A stretch of DNA of 21,732 nt from an uncultured Collinsella sp. GTDB lineage: Bacteria > Actinomycetota > Coriobacteriia > Coriobacteriales > Coriobacteriaceae. Positions 1 to 6,733 of the stretch are shown one piece after another; positions within the stretch are counted from its first letter, which is position 1; each line of letters starts with the position of its first letter. The stretch spans positions 1 through 21,732 of the forward strand of contig UQSC01000021.1 in the NCBI GenBank assembly GCA_900543615.1, given 5' to 3'. Under the pieces are notes generated by a model that did no database searches, was not told the DNA's origin, and was given only the letters and a program-made list of their open reading frames with translations. The position numbers were made by a program, and so were the translations under genes.

Positions 1-6
1 AGACAG
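1..6. other. Possible Nextera mosaic-end remnant
   Basis: The first six bases, AGACAG, equal the last six bases of the Tn5/Nextera mosaic end. Alone this could be chance, but the other end of the window carries an unmistakable Nextera adapter, so this is probably residual transposon sequence rather than genome. Confidence 0.4.
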
Positions 7-356
7 CCATTGACCGTTCGGGCATGGTGCCCGTGGCGGTTGTCGTGCGCCTGCGCAGCGCCGAGGTTTATTTGGTCGAAGTCGACCGCATGGATCCGAT
101 TGCGCTCGCGCATGCGTGCTGGGAGATCGGCAACATGCATGCGCCGCTCTTCCGGGGCGACTCGGACGAGCATACCGTGCGCATGTATACGCCGGTGCAG
201 CCTGTTTTGGGCCGCATGCTCCGGGGTATCGAGGGTGTTCGGCTCTCGGTGGTTACCCGTGAACTCGATACGGACCGGCGCTTTGCGTCGAGTGCGGCGG
301 AGGTCGTCGTTAGCATGGCTCCGGACTTTACCATCGTAAAAAAGACGCGCGGCTAA
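3..356 (+). CDS. ureE: UreE-like nickel metallochaperone, C-terminal part (5' truncated)
   Basis: The frame is open from the left edge and ends at TAA 354-356, giving about 117 residues without a native start. The segment DPIALAHACWEIGNMHAPLF resembles the UreE C-terminal domain, where the family has a GNRH-type motif carrying the nickel-binding histidine; here it reads GNMH. It is followed by the expected pattern of a loop, a PVQPVLGRML helix and a strand. UreE delivers nickel to urease in the cytoplasm. No other urease gene (ureABC, ureF, ureG, ureD) is visible, and there is no histidine-rich C-terminal tail, so a different nickel client is possible. The family call rests on motif pattern only. 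The first one or two codons may be adapter-derived. Confidence 0.6.
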   Translation, partial: TAIDRSGMVPVAVVVRLRSAEVYLVEVDRMDPIALAHACWEIGNMHAPLFRGDSDEHTVRMYTPVQPVLGRMLRGIEGVRLSVVTRELDTDRRFASSAAEVVVSMAPDFTIVKKTRG

Positions 357-369
357 GCGCGCGTATGCG

Positions 370-410
370 CAAGACGGGCTTTGAGGGGCGACCAATCAAG
401 GTCCGTCTTG
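370..410 (+). repeat. Short inverted repeat between UreE-like and HAD genes
   Basis: CAAGACGG (370-377) is repeated in inverted orientation as CCGTCTTG (403-410) with a 25-nt loop. No T-run follows, so it is not a standard intrinsic terminator. It lies just before the ribosome-binding site of the HAD gene (AGGAGG 419-424). The role is unknown. Confidence 0.3.
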
Positions 411-438
411 CTGTTGATAGGAGGCTTTGGGGAAGCGT

Positions 439-1236
439 ATGGGTCTTGAGGGAATCAAGTTGATTGCATGCGATTTGGACGGCACGTTGCTGCACCCGGG
501 GGAGCGCGAGCCGCGTTCCGAGGCCTTTGAGCTTATCGATGAGCTGCATCGTCGCGGTATCGTGTTTATGCCGGCGAGCGGCCGTCAATATGCGAGCTTA
601 CGCTATCTGTTTGCCCCGGTGGCCGATGAGCTCGCCTATGTATGCGAAAACGGAGCCCTGGTGATGAGCGAGGGGCGTGCCGTTGTCAAGCGTTCCATGG
701 AGCGTGGCCTTGCTATGGATATCGCGAATGCCGTGGTTGCGTATCCCCATGCCGACGTGACCCTTTCGTGCGAGGGGCACCTCTACGCCATGAGCGGCAA
801 CGATGCGTTCGTCGACCATTTGCGCTATGAGGTCCACTGCGATGTGGCGGTGGTCGACCGCCCCGAGGACATCGACGAGGAAGTCATTAAGATTGCCTTC
901 CAGACGCCCGAGGTGGATCAGCCAGCGGCGCTGGAGCATTTTGAGCGCCTCTTTAGCGACCGTGTCGACGTGATGACGTCGGGAACCGAATGGACGGACT
1001 TTATCGGTTTCGGTTCGGGCAAGGGCTCCGCGCTTGCCGATTACGGTCGTGCCCTGGGGATTTCGCCCGATGAGATGATGGCGTTTGGCGACAATGAGAA
1101 CGATCGCGACATGCTCAACGTCGTGGGCCATCCCTATCTGATGGAGAGCTGCAATCCCAGCATGCGTGGCATCAACGACCGCGTTCGCTATGTGCGCACG
1201 GTCGAAGAAGAACTGTGCCGCCTGCTCGCCGAGTAG
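439..1236 (+). CDS. Cof-type HAD-superfamily phosphatase
   Basis: This cytoplasmic, Mg-dependent phosphatase has 265 residues, the usual size for HAD subfamily IIB (Cof/YbiV) enzymes, which hydrolyse sugar phosphates, flavin precursors or similar small phosphoesters. Motif I is DLDGT (residues 12-16, nucleophile Asp12), motif II is PASGR, and motif IV is GDNENDRDM near residue 217. The GSGKGSAL segment supplies the motif III lysine. Two starts are possible: TTG at 427, only 2 nt after AGGAGG (419-424), or ATG at 439, 14 nt after it. I chose ATG because it begins just before the first beta strand and a GGGGAAG sits immediately upstream. An in-frame TGA at 415-417 excludes earlier starts. The substrate cannot be assigned. 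Confidence 0.9.
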   Translation: MGLEGIKLIACDLDGTLLHPGEREPRSEAFELIDELHRRGIVFMPASGRQYASLRYLFAPVADELAYVCENGALVMSEGRAVVKRSMERGLAMDIANAVVAYPHADVTLSCEGHLYAMSGNDAFVDHLRYEVHCDVAVVDRPEDIDEEVIKIAFQTPEVDQPAALEHFERLFSDRVDVMTSGTEWTDFIGFGSGKGSALADYGRALGISPDEMMAFGDNENDRDMLNVVGHPYLMESCNPSMRGINDRVRYVRTVEEELCRLLAE

Positions 1237-1242
1237 GTTTTC

Positions 1243-1307
1243 GGGACATGCCTAGAAATGTGCTGCTTGCTGTAGCGGATGGGCAAGTAGATTTGCGGGC
1301 ATGTCCC
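1243..1307. repeat. Imperfect inverted-repeat element, 22-nt arms
   Basis: GGGACATGCC (1243-1252) and its exact complement GGCATGTCCC (1298-1307) flank this 65-bp element. With inner matches the arms reach 22 nt (1243-1264 and 1286-1307), 17 of 22 positions identical. It fills the gap between the stop codons of two convergent genes. No T-run follows either arm, so it is not a textbook terminator. It may be a dispersed palindromic (REP-like) element or a bidirectional transcript end. No second copy is present in the window. Confidence 0.6.
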
Positions 1308-1313
1308 AAACAT

Positions 1314-1694
1314 CTACCGGCAGTCGGGGCAGAGACCCTCGAAGATGGTGTAGTGCGACGTGACGTGCCAGCCGATTTGCTCGGACGCCTTGGCGTCGAG
1401 CTGGGCATCGAAGGGGAGCGGTACGTCGATGACGCGGCTGCACGAGGTGCAGATGATATGTGCGTGCGGCTCGATGGTGCGATCGAAGCGACTCCCGCCC
1501 GGCGTCTTGATCGAGAGGATTTCTCCGGCATCTGCCAAGAGATTGAGGTTGCGGTAGACCGTGCCGCGGCTGATTTTGTCATCCTGTTCGCGCACGGCGT
1601 TGTAGATTTCGTCGGCGGTGGGATGGTTATAGCTTTGGCGCACGGCGTCAAGAACCAGCTTTCGCTGCCTGGTATTCCTTCTTTGCACCGCCAT
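1314..1694 (-). CDS. Fur/PerR-family metalloregulator
   Basis: This 126-residue DNA-binding repressor belongs to the Fur superfamily, whose members sense iron, zinc, manganese or peroxide. The N-terminal winged helix includes ISRGTVYRNLNLLADAGEI (about 41-59), the recognition-helix region. The C-terminal dimerisation domain carries HAHIICTSC (about 77-85) and ends CPDC (122-125), so both CxxC pairs of the structural zinc site are present. Length and layout are closer to PerR than to Fur or Zur, but the metal or signal cannot be fixed from sequence. The ATG at 1694 has GAGGCGAGG upstream. It follows acyP on the same strand 61 nt downstream, yet a separate promoter is visible inside the end of acyP. 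Confidence 0.9.
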   Translation of the reverse strand: MAVQRRNTRQRKLVLDAVRQSYNHPTADEIYNAVREQDDKISRGTVYRNLNLLADAGEILSIKTPGGSRFDRTIEPHAHIICTSCSRVIDVPLPFDAQLDAKASEQIGWHVTSHYTIFEGLCPDCR

Positions 1695-1730
1695 GCGCCT
1701 CGCCTCTTTTCTATCAACGGTCGTAGGTAA

Positions 1731-1759
1731 ATGATACCGTATTTAGCACACAATACTAA
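1731..1759 (-). promoter_or_regulatory. Predicted promoter of the Fur-family gene with a dyad over the -35
   Basis: On the minus strand, TTAGTA (1754-1759) and TATCAT (1731-1736) are separated by exactly 17 bp. TTAG (1743-1746) and CTAA (1756-1759) form an inverted repeat with a 9-bp spacer over the -35 and spacer, a possible autoregulatory site. The acyP stop codon (1756-1758) lies inside the promoter. Confidence 0.45.
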
Positions 1760-2166
1760 TAATGAGGACTGAAACCGTCTTCATTGGCAAGTGGGGCTCG
1801 GGCCTGGGCATCTACGAGGCGAAAACGCGTTCCCATGCGCTCGTAGGAGGCATGGAGCGCCTCGAGATGAGATAGGATGTCTGCCGGAGCTCCCTGTATC
1901 TCCATCTCGACTGAGCCGTCTTCCATGTTACGCACCCAGCCGGTGAGCGCGCGTGCCTGCGCGAGGTTGGTGTTGGTAAAGCGAAAACCAACGCCTTGGA
2001 CTTGCCCCGCCCAGCGCAGGAAATAGCGCAGGGGAGTGTCTTGAGTGGCCTCGTCGCTTGCGAGCACGGTAAGCCTGCGGCGCAGCTCGAGCTCGACGTT
2101 TGACGGTTTTTGAGGCTCTCGACTGCCGCCGGTGACGCTGGAGAAGAACGTATCGAAGAGGCCCAT
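1756..2166 (-). CDS. acyP: Acylphosphatase with N-terminal extension
   Basis: Acylphosphatase hydrolyses carboxyl-phosphate bonds such as acetyl phosphate. The domain starts near residue 48 with YFLRWAGQVQGVGFR, containing the catalytic Arg62 and the phosphate-binding loop, and continues to GWVRNMEDGSVE with catalytic Asn80. Both key residues are intact. The protein has 136 residues against about 90 for a typical bacterial enzyme; the excess is a charged 45-residue N-terminal extension (MGLFDTFFSSV...) of unknown role. The start is ATG at 2166, two bases after the TAA of the upstream oxidoreductase (TAA-CG-ATG on the coding strand), which indicates translational coupling. A longer frame upstream exists but would overlap the oxidoreductase and lacks conserved sequence. 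Confidence 0.9.
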   Translation of the reverse strand: MGLFDTFFSSVTGGSREPQKPSNVELELRRRLTVLASDEATQDTPLRYFLRWAGQVQGVGFRFTNTNLAQARALTGWVRNMEDGSVEMEIQGAPADILSHLEALHASYERMGTRFRLVDAQARAPLANEDGFSPHY

Positions 2167-2168
2167 CG

Positions 2169-3275
2169 TTATGCCTGCTTGCCTGCGTCGGCCGGGAAGG
2201 TTATGCCGGCCTGCTGACGCACGGCATCCATGATGCGTAGTGAGACGAGCGTGACATCGCGGTAGTGGCCAAGCTCGTGGCGTCCCGCCGGGGTCTCCCA
2301 AATCTCTTCTTTAACGTTATCGATGCCGCCGATGGCGGTGATAAAGTCTGTGAGTTCGTATTCCATAGTGTTGCTCGATTTGGGCAGGTCGAGCACGCGG
2401 CCGTTGTCGCCCTGTTCGCGCGGTGCCTCGGTCGCCGAGCCGCGTACGACATCGCCGCGATAGTCGATGCGGACGTTGCGGGGCGTGGAAAGATGGTCGA
2501 TCTGGATAGTGCCACGCTCGCCTTCGATCTGCGAGGGCAGCAGGTCATTCGTAATTTTGGAGTGCGCGAGCTCGACGGAGATACGGCCACCGCCGTAGCT
2601 GGCGAGGATGGAACCGCAGCCATCGATGGGGCCGTGCGTGAGCTGTTGCGTGGTGGGGTCGAGCAGAGTAGCCATGCTCGTAAGGCCGGAGGGCATGCCG
2701 AAAATCTCGACCATGGGCTCGACGGTGTAGACGCCAATATCCATGAGGGAACCCGATGCCATGTTGCAGTCGAAGATATTGGTGGCGCGTCCCGCGAGAA
2801 TCTCGTTGTAGCGCGAGGAATACTTGCCAAAGCGCAATGAGGCGCGGCGGATGGGGGCGATCTCGCCCAGGGCGTCCTCGATGGCGTGGAAGGCGGGATC
2901 GTGGAGGGGACGCATGGCCTCGAGGGCCACGACACCTGCTGCCTCGGCAGCGCGGAAGACTTCCAGCGCCTGCGCCTCGGTGGCGCAGAAGGGCTTCTCG
3001 ACGATGACGTGCTTGCCACCGGCGATGCAGGCAAGGGCCTGCTCGTAGTGAAGTGCGTTAGGGCTGCCGATGTAGACGGCGTCGACGTCGTCGGCTGCCG
3101 CGAGCTCATCGAGTGAAGTAAAGTTTCGCTCGCCACCGCGCTCGGCGGTAAAGGCAGCACCGCGATCTGCATCGCGCGAGAGCGTGCCCACAAACGCGGC
3201 TTGGTCGTTGGCGTTGACGACCTGGATAAAGTCGTCGGTAATCATGGATGTGCCGATGGTCGCTATACGCAGCAT
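2169..3275 (-). CDS. Gfo/Idh/MocA-family NAD(P)-dependent oxidoreductase
   Basis: This 368-residue protein has the usual two-domain layout: an N-terminal Rossmann fold (MLRIATIGTSMI, glycine-poor version of the nucleotide loop) and the family signature EKP at residues 93-95, whose lysine is catalytic. The C-terminal substrate domain includes GSLMDIGVYTVEPM (about 175-188), with Tyr183 near the place where many members have His. Members oxidise or reduce sugars, inositols and related polyols; the substrate here is unknown. Its ATG at 3275 is preceded by GAGGGGG. It shares an operon with acyP (2-nt gap). A distant paralogue lies at 10688-11707 on the other strand. Confidence 0.9.
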   Translation of the reverse strand: MLRIATIGTSMITDDFIQVVNANDQAAFVGTLSRDADRGAAFTAERGGERNFTSLDELAAADDVDAVYIGSPNALHYEQALACIAGGKHVIVEKPFCATEAQALEVFRAAEAAGVVALEAMRPLHDPAFHAIEDALGEIAPIRRASLRFGKYSSRYNEILAGRATNIFDCNMASGSLMDIGVYTVEPMVEIFGMPSGLTSMATLLDPTTQQLTHGPIDGCGSILASYGGGRISVELAHSKITNDLLPSQIEGERGTIQIDHLSTPRNVRIDYRGDVVRGSATEAPREQGDNGRVLDLPKSSNTMEYELTDFITAIGGIDNVKEEIWETPAGRHELGHYRDVTLVSLRIMDAVRQQAGITFPADAGKQA

Positions 3276-3333
3276 GTATCCCCCTCGTGCCGTTCGGTTT
3301 ACAGGATGAGTGTAGCGCGAGGGGGCAGGAAAT

Positions 3334-3349
3334 GGCGTGCGAAAACGCC
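3334..3349 (-). terminator. Weak hairpin after RNase HI
   Basis: GGCGT (3334-3338) pairs with ACGCC (3345-3349) directly after the rnhA stop codon. On the coding strand it is followed by ATTTCC rather than a long T-run, so termination would be inefficient and readthrough into the oxidoreductase gene is possible. Confidence 0.3.
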
Positions 3350-3350
3350 G

Positions 3351-3836
3351 TTACAGGTCGCTCTCGTTAAAGCCGGTGTCGATATCGAGATTGGCTCCGT
3401 CGGCCGCCGTGGTGGCGAGCTCGTCGCAGCGCTCATTGAGCTCGTGGCCGGCATGCCCCTTAACCCAAATGAACTCCACCTTATGCTTACTCTTTGCGGC
3501 AAGCAGGCGCTCCCATAGGTCGCGGTTCTTGACGGGCTGCTTGTTGGCGGTTTTCCATCCGCGCTTTTTCCAGCCGTCGATCCAGTGCTTGTTAAAGGCG
3601 TTGACGACGTACTGCGAATCGGAATGGACTTCGACGTCGCAGGGGCGGTTGAGTGCCTCGAGCGCCACGATGACCGCCATGAGCTCCATGCGGTTGTTGG
3701 TGGTCTTGGCGTAGCCGCGCGAAAGCTCGGAGGTGAAGGTCTTGCCGGCGGGGTTGGTGTATTTGAGCACGGCGCCGTAGCCGCCGCGTCCCGGATTTGA
3801 TCGGGCCGAGCCGTCGGTATAGATGATGACCTTCAC
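3351..3836 (-). CDS. rnhA: Ribonuclease HI
   Basis: RNase HI cleaves the RNA strand of RNA-DNA hybrids, removing R-loops and primers. The 161-residue product begins MKVIIYTDGSARSNPG and has all five active-site positions of the E. coli-type enzyme: Asp8 (YTDGS), Glu51 (NRMEL), Asp73 (HSDSQY), His128 (VKGHAGH) and Asp138 (ERCDEL). The start is GTG at 3836, with AAAGGA five bases upstream; longer in-frame extensions lack conservation. The basic handle region (WIDGWKKRGWK) is present. It lies downstream of the LysR gene with a 63-nt gap. Confidence 0.96.
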   Translation of the reverse strand: MKVIIYTDGSARSNPGRGGYGAVLKYTNPAGKTFTSELSRGYAKTTNNRMELMAVIVALEALNRPCDVEVHSDSQYVVNAFNKHWIDGWKKRGWKTANKQPVKNRDLWERLLAAKSKHKVEFIWVKGHAGHELNERCDELATTAADGANLDIDTGFNESDL

Positions 3837-3899
3837 ATGGTTCCTTTCGTTGGGTACGTTTCGTGTGAGTGACCATTGTAGCGCCATGCCCGCCGGGGG

Positions 3900-4838
3900 C
3901 TAGCAATCTACGATTTCTACCCCGTCTTCCGACAGTTGGTTGGCATGGATGATGCGGTTGAGCTCGTCGAGGTATTGCTGCAAGAGGGGAGAGGGCTTGC
4001 GGTCGTCATGCATGATATAGCCTACGTGCATCGTCGGGGCGTCTGCCAGGGGGATCGAGGCCATGCCCCACTGCATTTCGCTGGAGAGTACGCCGGTCGA
4101 CAGCGCATAGCCGTTCGAGGTGATAAGCAGGTTGGTGAGCGTCCCGCGGTCGGATACGCGGATATTGCGGTTGCAGGGAATATAGCTAAACGGTTCCTCG
4201 GCGTAATAGAAGGAGTTCGAGGTGCCTTGCTCAAAGCTGTAGCGCGTATAGGGCGTGAGGTCGGCAAGGGACAGCTGCGAACGGCGTGCGAGCGGGTGGC
4301 GTTCGCTGACGAACACGTGGACTTTTGCATCAAAGAGGGGATGAAAGCTCGCTCGGGCATCGGTAAAGGCCTTCTGCAAGACACGGGTATTAAAGTCATC
4401 CAGATAGAGGATGCCGATATCGCTGCGAAACGCGCGCACGTCGTCGATAATCTGCGCTGTGGTGGTCTCGCGCATGATGAACTCGAACTTGCTGTCGCGG
4501 CAGCGCTCGACTACGTTGACAAAGGCCTCGACCGAAAAGGCGTAGTGTTGGGCGGAAATGGCGAGGCGGGCTTGCGGGGTACCGCCGTCCTCGTAGCGGG
4601 CCTCGAGCATGTCGGCCTGCTCTACGACCTGGCGTGCATAACCCAAAAGCTCGGTGCCGTCGTTGGTGAGTGCAACACCGCGGCTGGAGCGCGTAAAGAT
4701 TTCGATATGAAGTTCCTGCTCCAGGCTTTTGACGGCATTGGAGATATTGGACTGTGCCGTATAGAGGCGCTGGGCTGCGGCGTTGATCGAACCGGACTCT
4801 GCCACGGCGATCAAAAAGCGAAGCTGTTGGAGGGTCAT
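3900..4838 (-). CDS. LysR-family transcriptional regulator, divergent to metY
   Basis: The 312-residue protein starts with a classic LysR winged helix (MTLQQLRFLIAVAESGSINAAAQ, then AQSNISNAVKSLEQEL at about 28-43) followed by a linker helix and a periplasmic-binding-like effector domain from about residue 90. LysR regulators activate a divergent target in response to a small ligand. Here the divergent target is the O-acetylhomoserine sulfhydrylase gene, so a sulfur-amino-acid signal such as O-acetylserine or O-acetylhomoserine is a reasonable guess (compare CysB and MetR), but nothing in the effector domain proves it. The ATG at 4838 has GAAAGGA upstream. An ATC-N9-GAT operator lies 20-42 bp upstream, over the gene's own probable -10 region, so autorepression is likely. 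Confidence 0.93.
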   Translation of the reverse strand: MTLQQLRFLIAVAESGSINAAAQRLYTAQSNISNAVKSLEQELHIEIFTRSSRGVALTNDGTELLGYARQVVEQADMLEARYEDGGTPQARLAISAQHYAFSVEAFVNVVERCRDSKFEFIMRETTTAQIIDDVRAFRSDIGILYLDDFNTRVLQKAFTDARASFHPLFDAKVHVFVSERHPLARRSQLSLADLTPYTRYSFEQGTSNSFYYAEEPFSYIPCNRNIRVSDRGTLTNLLITSNGYALSTGVLSSEMQWGMASIPLADAPTMHVGYIMHDDRKPSPLLQQYLDELNRIIHANQLSEDGVEIVDC

Positions 4839-4857
4839 CGGCGCCCGTCCTTTCGAG

Positions 4858-4880
4858 TGTTATCTATAAAACCGATAACA
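4858..4880. promoter_or_regulatory. LysR-type operator (TGTTATC-N9-GATAACA)
   Basis: A perfect 7-bp inverted repeat, TGTTATC (4858-4864) and GATAACA (4874-4880), has a 9-bp AT-rich spacer. The core ATC-N9-GAT is the classical LysR T-N11-A motif. Its centre (4869) lies about 66 bp upstream of the metY start point predicted from the promoter at 4900-4928, the standard recognition-site position for this family, and on the other side it overlaps the lysR promoter region. Confidence 0.8.
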
Positions 4881-4899
4881 GGTTAGCGCTTTTAAGTGA

Positions 4900-4928
4900 T
4901 TGACCGAGGAAAACAATGCTCGTACTAT
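4900..4928 (+). promoter_or_regulatory. Predicted sigma-70-type promoter of metY
   Basis: TTGACC (4900-4905) and TACTAT (4923-4928) are separated by exactly 17 bp. The start point should be near 4935, giving an untranslated leader of roughly 175 nt ahead of metY that contains the small leader ORF at 4996-5049. Confidence 0.65.
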
Positions 4929-4983
4929 CAAAACACACAAAGACGGTAGGTAATTAAGCCAACTACGGAACCGGGATGCGAAA

Positions 4984-5028
4984 GGAGGCCCGCATATGAA
5001 TTGCTTACCAAGACGAATGCCGGGCTCC
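4984..5028 (+). promoter_or_regulatory. Hairpin covering the leader-peptide ribosome site
   Basis: GGAG (4984-4987) pairs with CTCC (5025-5028), CCC (4989-4991) with GGG (5022-5024), and GCAT (4992-4995) with ATGC (5017-5020), with single-base bulges at 4988 and 5021. The loop begins at the leader ATG (4996). The structure would hide the AGGAGG of the leader peptide. Confidence 0.45.
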
Positions 5029-5049
5029 TGTTTGCGCCCGTCGGCGTGA
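4996..5049 (+). CDS. Putative 17-residue leader peptide upstream of metY
   Basis: The ORF encodes MNCLPRRMPGSCLRPSA. It has the best ribosome-binding site of the leader region, AAAGGAGG (4981-4988), seven bases before ATG 4996, and ends at TGA 5047-5049, 61 nt before metY. Two of its 17 codons are cysteine (TGC, TGT) and one is an internal methionine. Cysteine-rich leader peptides controlling sulfur genes are known in mycobacteria, but those have consecutive cysteine codons, unlike this one. After the stop codon comes a 34-nt stretch without G (5061-5094), the kind of unstructured pyrimidine-rich RNA that Rho can bind. Translation-coupled attenuation of metY is a hypothesis; that the peptide is translated is likely from the ribosome site alone. 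Confidence 0.5.
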   Translation: MNCLPRRMPGSCLRPSA

Positions 5050-5110
5050 TCAGGAGACAGCCACTTACTTCTCTTACTCTTATTACTTTTATTCGATCAA
5101 GGAGATCATC

Positions 5111-6421
5111 ATGAGCCAGTTCATCAACAACCCCGAGCACACCTTTGGTTTCGATACCCTGCAGCTGCACGTTGGCCAGGAGAACGCCGATCCTGCATCC
5201 GACTCCCGCGCCGTGCCTATCTACCAGACCACGAGCTATGTGTTCCGCAACTCCCAGCACGCCGCCGACCGCTTTGGTCTTGCCGACGCCGGTAACATCT
5301 ACGGCCGTCTGACCAACTCCACCCAGGGCGTCTTCGAGGACCGTATCGCCGCACTCGAGGGTGGCGTGGCGGGTCTTGCCGTCGCCTCCGGTGCTGCTGC
5401 CATCACTTATACCCTGCAGGCTCTTGCCCAGGCCGGTGACCACGTGGTGGCTCAGAAGACCATCTACGGTGGCTCCTACAACCTGCTGGAGCATACGCTC
5501 TCCCAGTTTGGCGTCGAGACCACGTTTGTCGATGCCCATAACCTGGAAGAGGTTGAGGGTGCCATCAGGGACAACACCACGGTCATCTATCTCGAGACAC
5601 TCGGCAACCCCAACTCCGACATCCCCAACATCGACGCCATCTCGGAGATCGCCAAGAAGCACGGTCTGCCGGTTGTCGTCGATAACACCTTCGGCACCCC
5701 GTATCTGTTCCGTCCGCTGGAGCATGGTGCCAACATCGTCGTCCACTCCGCAACCAAGTTCATCGGCGGCCACGGCACCTCGCTGGGCGGTGTGATTGTC
5801 GACGGCGGTAACTTCGATTGGAAGGCGAGCGGAAAGTACGCCCAGATCGCTGAGCCCAACCCCTCCTACCACGGTGTTTCGTTTGCCGAGGCTGCCGGTC
5901 CCGCCGCCTTTGCAACCTATGTCCGCGCTATCCTGCTGCGTGACGAGGGCGCTTGCATCAGCCCGTTCAACGCCTGGGTCCTGCTCCAGGGCACCGAGAC
6001 CCTGTCGCTGCGCGTTGACCGTCATGTCGAGAACACCAAGAAGGTCGTTGAGTTCCTGGCTGGTGACAGCCACGTCGCCAAGGTGAACCACCCGAGCCTG
6101 CCCGAGCACCCCGATCACGAGCTCTATCAGAAGTACTTCCCCCGTGGCGGTGCCTCGATCTTTACCTTCGAGATTAAGGGTGGCCAGGAGGCAGCTTGGA
6201 AGTTCATCGATCATCTGCAGGTGTTCTCGCTGCTCGCCAACGTGGCCGACGTCAAGTCGCTCGTCGTGCACCCGGCTACCACCACGCACTCCCAGCTCTC
6301 TGCCGAGGAGCTCGCCGAGCAGAACATCACGCCCTCCACGATCCGTCTTTCCATCGGTACCGAGAACGCCGAGGATATCATTTGGGATCTGAAGCAGGCC
6401 TTCGCCGCGCTGGACGAGTAA
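5111..6421 (+). CDS. metY: O-acetylhomoserine aminocarboxypropyltransferase (sulfhydrylase)
   Basis: This PLP enzyme makes homocysteine from O-acetyl-L-homoserine and sulfide, a direct route to methionine, and some members also show cysteine-synthase activity. At 436 residues it has the standard length. The PLP lysine is Lys216 in HSATKFIGGHGT, the cofactor-ring aspartate is Asp191 in VVVDNTFGTP, and the active-site loop YGRLTNST lies near residue 64. The ATG has AAGGAG (5099-5104) six bases upstream. Codon use is strongly biased to C-ending codons, which suggests high expression. It stands alone between its own promoter and a strong terminator and is divergent from a LysR regulator. Confidence 0.95.
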   Translation: MSQFINNPEHTFGFDTLQLHVGQENADPASDSRAVPIYQTTSYVFRNSQHAADRFGLADAGNIYGRLTNSTQGVFEDRIAALEGGVAGLAVASGAAAITYTLQALAQAGDHVVAQKTIYGGSYNLLEHTLSQFGVETTFVDAHNLEEVEGAIRDNTTVIYLETLGNPNSDIPNIDAISEIAKKHGLPVVVDNTFGTPYLFRPLEHGANIVVHSATKFIGGHGTSLGGVIVDGGNFDWKASGKYAQIAEPNPSYHGVSFAEAAGPAAFATYVRAILLRDEGACISPFNAWVLLQGTETLSLRVDRHVENTKKVVEFLAGDSHVAKVNHPSLPEHPDHELYQKYFPRGGASIFTFEIKGGQEAAWKFIDHLQVFSLLANVADVKSLVVHPATTTHSQLSAEELAEQNITPSTIRLSIGTENAEDIIWDLKQAFAALDE

Positions 6422-6481
6422 GGCGACTTGTGCAAGGACCCCTTGCGGCTCGATAGGTATAACTGCATAAAATGCCTGCTC

Positions 6482-6522
6482 AAGGCGCCTGTGCGAACAA
6501 TGGTTGCACAGGCGCCTTTTTT
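6482..6522 (+). terminator. Strong intrinsic terminator of metY
   Basis: A perfect 13-bp stem (6482-6494 with 6506-6518; AAGGCGCCTGTGC and its complement) with an 11-nt loop runs into a six-T tract (6517-6522), 60 nt after the metY stop codon. Confidence 0.92.
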
Positions 6523-6733
6523 GCATAGAGAGGGTGCAAAAACAGGGTTTTTGACACGATTTATGCATTCGAGTTGTGGAAAACTCCTGTTGAGAGGATG
6601 TGAGTTTTACGCAATTGACGTGCGCCTTTTGAGTAAAACCGCAGGTCGCGATTTGCTCGGGGCACTATGCAGCGCGATCGAATCACACGCAGCTCAAACG
6701 CAGCAAAAACGCACTACGGAGGTTTCCAGCTAC

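Noticed and set aside
4935..5110. SAM or other riboswitch in the metY leader.
   Set aside because: I could not find the conserved core sequences of SAM-I, SAM-IV or SAH riboswitches. A covariance search would settle this.
4928..6568. Long open frame on the minus strand opposite metY (over 500 codons).
   Set aside because: It is the mirror frame of a highly codon-biased gene. The plus-strand protein has all family motifs; the minus-strand translation is low-complexity and resembles nothing.
6523..6733. Promoter or riboswitch in the gap before the secreted protein (TTGACA at 6551-6556).
   Set aside because: No acceptable -10 is found 16-18 bp downstream, and I see no c-di-AMP riboswitch core, which I considered because such elements control wall-acting proteins in actinobacteria.
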